Below the pieces are notes generated by a model, which made no database searches, was not told where the DNA came from, and saw only the letters and a list, made by a program, of their open reading frames with translations. Of a DNA stretch of 64,000 nt, positions 60,538 through 64,000 are shown in pieces. This stretch comes from Ancistrus triradiatus. Its lineage: Eukaryota > Chordata > Actinopteri > Siluriformes > Loricariidae. The DNA lies in NCBI GenBank assembly GCA_025084515.1, contig JAJAGP010000097.1, positions 338,846 to 402,845 on the forward strand. The letters are read 5' to 3'. Each line of letters begins with the position of its first letter. Position 1 is the first letter of the stretch. A program made the translations under genes and the position numbers.

Positions 60538-62179
60538 TTTTGACTCTGAGAGTGCATGTGTTGCCAGGATGCAGCACATCCAGCTGCAAAGCTCAAGCCA
60601 ACATCCCATCCAGTCAGAACGACAGTACCCTTTAGACACTTGTCCAGCCAAGGCAAAAAATAACATAGAGATTACATGTCAGCTTCCAGCCACAGCTGTG
60701 GTCCAGTTTCACACACAGACATAATGAGGGGGTGTGAAAGAGGCAGACCTCTCCATCACTGTTTAAGAAGCCCTAAGTGCAAGAATAATAAAAAGATTCC
60801 AGCGATTCTATCTTTGCAGTATATGCTTTTCTGTTATCTGTTAACTGAATAATCAGTCTTGTCAATTGATTAGTCGCAAATATAATGAACTGGAGGTGCT
60901 TTGATTTCATTAGCCTCGGTGCATTCACACAGTTTCATATACATGTTCTCAGTCCAGATTTTATCTTAAAATTAATAAGCTTTCGCTACAGTGTGTCCTC
61001 TTCACACTGGAGGAGATGAGATATTTTTCAAGAGCACTGCTGTCCCGTAATAACTGCATGTTATTACGGATATTAGACCCATTAGGAGCAGTGGATGACT
61101 TGGAGTAATTGACATCAGCCCAGATGTGGAAGATTTGCTCGTTTTTTTGATTGGTCCACTAGTGCTTCGGAAATTAATACCAGCACTTTTGTACCGCTTG
61201 TGTTCTTTTACAAAAAAAGTACTGTATATTTTCAAGTTGTTTTTCCTTCACGGGGGAACCACTTGTTCAAGTACAGGTACTCCGCATTTCACAATCTCAA
61301 ATGAGATTTAATCTGCAGGCTGTGCTGTCCACCGGTAGGATATTAATTACTTTTTTTGCAGTTATATATTTGATAGTTGAAAATATGACGGGTAGGAGAT
61401 GAAACAAGTCATGGAATACCCTATTTATATTATTTAAAAGAGTCAAATTTTAAATTCCAATTACGTTTGACCCACTTCCTCCTTTGTAAATAAAATGTCC
61501 TCGTTTCAAAAACATCATGCATTAATTTCACAGAGACGGTCGAATTCGGAACTGAAACAGCCATCTTCTCCATCACCACTCTGTGCACTCTTCAAGTCTG
61601 GTTTATAGTGTGTTTGTAATGATTGCCTTTGAAACACTATAGCCACCACACTGACTATACACACGGAAATGAAGGACTCATTGGATGAACGCAGTTGATC
61701 TTGTAACCAAAGTATTTAGCACTATCTAGCAAACATTATGTGTCAATAACAGCATCCTTGTCTGTAGGCAAATCCAGCATGGGAAGCACAAATTTGGTGC
61801 ATCACATTTATAAAATACCGTCACCATGTTTTAATACTGCTGTATCTTGGAATACCGTCATACTGCCCAACCCTAATCCCCGCCTCTTTGAGAAGCCTTG
61901 TAGGATGTCCTGGGGGTCATCACATTACCTGTAGCTTGATGTAGTCATGGGGCATGAGGCCATGACAGATGGATTTACAAAATTTGCCAGCTTGGCAGGT
62001 TAATAGGTAATTAATAGGTTAGTCAGCATGTGGTAACTCATTCAGTTTGCCATTCAGTGAACAGCACAAGTTGTTCAGAGTAGTGTTGGTTACAGTCTAC
62101 ATTAAAAAGAAAATGTTACCACTATCGAAAATTATGAGCCGTAAATCATTTTTGGTCACTTTCACCTGCTGTCTGACCG
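58336..62179. other. Intronic, largely unassigned
   Basis: About 58850-58920 (ggccccgggccggactttgg-like, then acacccct) resembles a hAT-type end, at low confidence. A minus-strand SINE body lies at 59390-59562. A palindrome (ccgtaataac, 5-nt loop, gttattacgg) lies at 61045-61069 in a unique block at about 60890-61320. No second exon was found. Confidence 0.4.
60482..60536. repeat. GT microsatellite
   Basis: About 27 GT units with one A interruption. Long histidine/threonine-rich frames on the minus strand here are artefacts. Confidence 0.97.
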
Positions 62180-63060
62180 TAGCTGAGGGACTCAGATCCT
62201 GCAGTGCCAGGCGTGTCCCCCTGCTTAAGCCAGTACATGTCCAGACCCGTCTGAAGTTTGCCAAAGAGCATATGGATGATCCAGAAGAGGATTGGGAGAA
62301 TATCATGTGGTCAGATGAAAGCAAAATAGCACTTTTTGGTAAAAACTCAACTGGAGGAAGAAGAATGTTGAGTTGCATCCCAAGAACACCATACCTACTG
62401 TGTGAAGCATGGGGGATGGACACATCATGCCTTGGGGCTGTTTTCTGCAAAGGGGACAGGACGACTGATCCGTGTTAAGGGAAGAATGAACGGGGTCATG
62501 TATCGTGAGATTTTAAGCCAAAACCTCCTTCCATCAGTGAGAGCATTGAAGATGGCACGTGGCTGGGTCTTCCAGCATGACAATGATCCCAAACACACCG
62601 CTCGGGCAACGAAGGAGTGGCTCCATAAAAAGCATTTCAAGGTCCTGGAGTGGCCTTGCCAGTCTCCAGACCTCAACCCCATGGAACATTTCTGGAGGGA
62701 GTTGAAAGTCCATGTTGCCCAGCGACAGCCCCAAAACATCACTGCTCTAGAGGAGATCTACATGGAGGAATGGGCCAAAATACCAGCTACAGTGTGTGCC
62801 AACCTGTAGCCTTACAGGAAATGTTTGACCATTGACAAAGTATTGAGTTGAACTTTTGTTATTGACCAAATACTTATTTTCCACCATAATTTACAATTAA
62901 ATTCTTTAAATACCTTACAATGTGATTTCCCAGATTTTTTTCTCATTTTGTCGCTCATAGTTGAAGTGTACCTATGATGAAAATTACAGACCTCTCTCAT
63001 CTTTCTACGTAGGAGAACTTGCACAATCAGTGACTGACTAAATACTTTTTTGCCAAACTA
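62180..63060 (+). mobile_element. Tc1-like transposon F6, copy 2, 5' truncated
   Basis: Aligns with F6 copy 1 from about gactcagatcctgcagtg (62190) to the right terminus ctaaatacttttttgcc (about 63055). The left arm and the N-terminal coding part are missing. Confidence 0.9.
62188..62809 (+). pseudogene. F6 copy 2 transposase remnant, catalytic domain intact
   Basis: Frame one (to about 62355) has RLKFAKEHMDDPEEDWENI and the first aspartate in MWSDESKIALFGKNS. Frame two (62402-62809) has VFQHDNDPKHTARATKEW with the second aspartate, SPDLNPMEHFWRELK with the glutamate, and EEWAKIPATVCANL to a stop. One or two frameshifts near 62350-62400 separate the frames. The missing N-terminus removes DNA binding, so it is not active. 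Confidence 0.9.
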
Positions 63061-63617
63061 TAAGTTTGCCCAAAATACAGAGAATTTAACTAAATCCCAT
63101 TAACAAACATAACAGCTTACTAGAAAGGAGCATGAACAATTTTGTTTTAATGCTCTGTTTATGAACTAACAGTTATTTCAGTGTTGCACATTATTAGTGC
63201 ATGTAGTTCTGATGGGGCTTTAATGAGTGCAGTGAGAGCTTGCAGCTCTTCTCTGTGCAGTGTTTGCAGAATAAACGAACCCCTCATTAGGCTGTTGAAT
63301 ATCTGCTTGACAATATCACAGAGCACAAATTTTTCACGATTGTTGGATTGTTTTGATATTTTGACCTGCAGCCAGTTTGACATGCTGAATATTTCTAATG
63401 TGTGGAGAAAAGTGTTTACAACTACAGTACTATGCAAAAGGCCATCACTAGATTTTTAGTTTTAACAGTTGTATAATGACCATATGCTACATATTGTCAA
63501 TTGGTTGAACTTGGATTTATGATCCCCAATTTATGATGGGGATATGTTCTGACAAATCCAAGTTGAAATCCAAGTTGAATTTATTGTAATAGTTGAGTTG
63601 AATATATACTGTATACA
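63061..63617. other. Unassigned with a family P end fragment
   Basis: About 63500-63612 (atttatgatccccaatttatg then gggatatgttctgacaaatc, with fewer matching bases elsewhere) matches the P terminal region at 30710-30745 and 5160-5205. The rest is unassigned. Confidence 0.45.
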
Positions 63618-64000
63618 GTCGTATGAAAAAGTTTGGGCACCCCTGATAATTTTCATGATTTTTCTTTATAAATCATTGGTTGTCCAGCTCAGCAATTTCA
63701 GGTAAATATATCATATAGCAGATGAACACCGTGATATTTGAGAAGTGAAATTAAGTTTATAGGTTTTACAGAAAGTGTACAGTAATTATTCAAACAAAAT
63801 TAGGCAGGTGCATAAATTTGGGCACCCTTGTCATTTGAATACCTTTAGCACTAATTATTGGAACACAAAATATGTTTTGTAAGCTCACTGACCCTTGATC
63901 TACATACACAAGTGAGTCCAACTATGATAAAGGGTTAAGGTGGCCAATTGGAAGTTTTTCTCCTCTTTGCATCTTCTCTGAAGAGTGGCAATATGGGAGC
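63618..64000. mobile_element. Tc1-like transposon F9, left part, runs off the window
   Basis: Begins after a TA with cagtcgtatgaaaaagtttg then ggcacccc, a Tc1-type terminus. An inner direct-repeat-like motif (aaatttgggcacccttgtca) lies at 63815. The window ends before any transposase coding part, so its state is unknown. Confidence 0.75.

Noticed and set aside
60235..60666. 143-codon minus-strand frame with long His/Thr runs
   Set aside because: Produced by the GT microsatellite; all three frames are open through it.

Overview
This window looks like nuclear DNA from a teleost fish, probably an ostariophysan (inference). The evidence is the repeat content: many degenerate Tc1/mariner transposons of fish type, two tRNA-derived SINE families with recognisable A and B boxes, long CA/GA/AT microsatellites, and no compact gene organisation. 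Nothing is bacterial or viral: there are no operons, no ribosome binding sites and no rRNA. Almost all of the window is intergenic or intronic.

One gene start is well supported. A CpG-rich promoter (about 53930-54177) with a CCAAT box precedes an ATG at 54178. The 20-codon exon reads like a signal peptide and ends at a phase-1 GTAAGA donor at 54239. The rest of the window would be its first intron; I see no second exon and cannot name the gene. A second, weaker exon candidate (1244-1356) has a splice acceptor, an acidic serine/glutamate-rich reading frame and a donor. Several stretches (about 900-1620, 10440-10830, 15820-16310, 46230-46460) have unique, balanced, homeodomain-site-rich sequence typical of conserved noncoding elements.

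The rest is a layered record of transposition. At least ten distinct Tc1/mariner families are present, called F1-F10 here, plus a pogo/Tigger miniature. F1 (six copies): 2515-3560, 27117-28078(-), 28602-29316, 34812-35939, 42955-43755, 54654-55899. F2: 5397-6740(-). F3: 8375-9889. F4: 12280-13476 and 18152-19970. F5: 13477-14013 and 58124-58335(-). F6: 24366-25914 and about 62180-63060. F7: 48957-50284(-). F8: 50287-51590. F9: 63618 to the window end. F10: a fragment at 38030-38345. Pogo: 57166-57746(-). All transposase genes are broken, but the DD34E catalytic motifs are readable in several.

Non-autonomous elements are nested among these: SINE-1 (nine or more copies), SINE-2 (two copies with exact 12-bp target duplications), a long-TIR repeat family P (five copies), and a modular palindromic MITE, M2 (two copies flanked by a CT dinucleotide). 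Nesting gives relative ages: F6 sits inside MITE M3, SINE-2 and M2 sit inside F1 copies, M2 and a LINE-type tail interrupt two P copies at about the same point, and SINE-1 sits inside F5. Two elements (F2 and one SINE-1) carry an internal inverted duplication of the snap-back type. No new cellular system was found; the more unusual items are M2, the snap-back rearrangements and the unidentified gene start.
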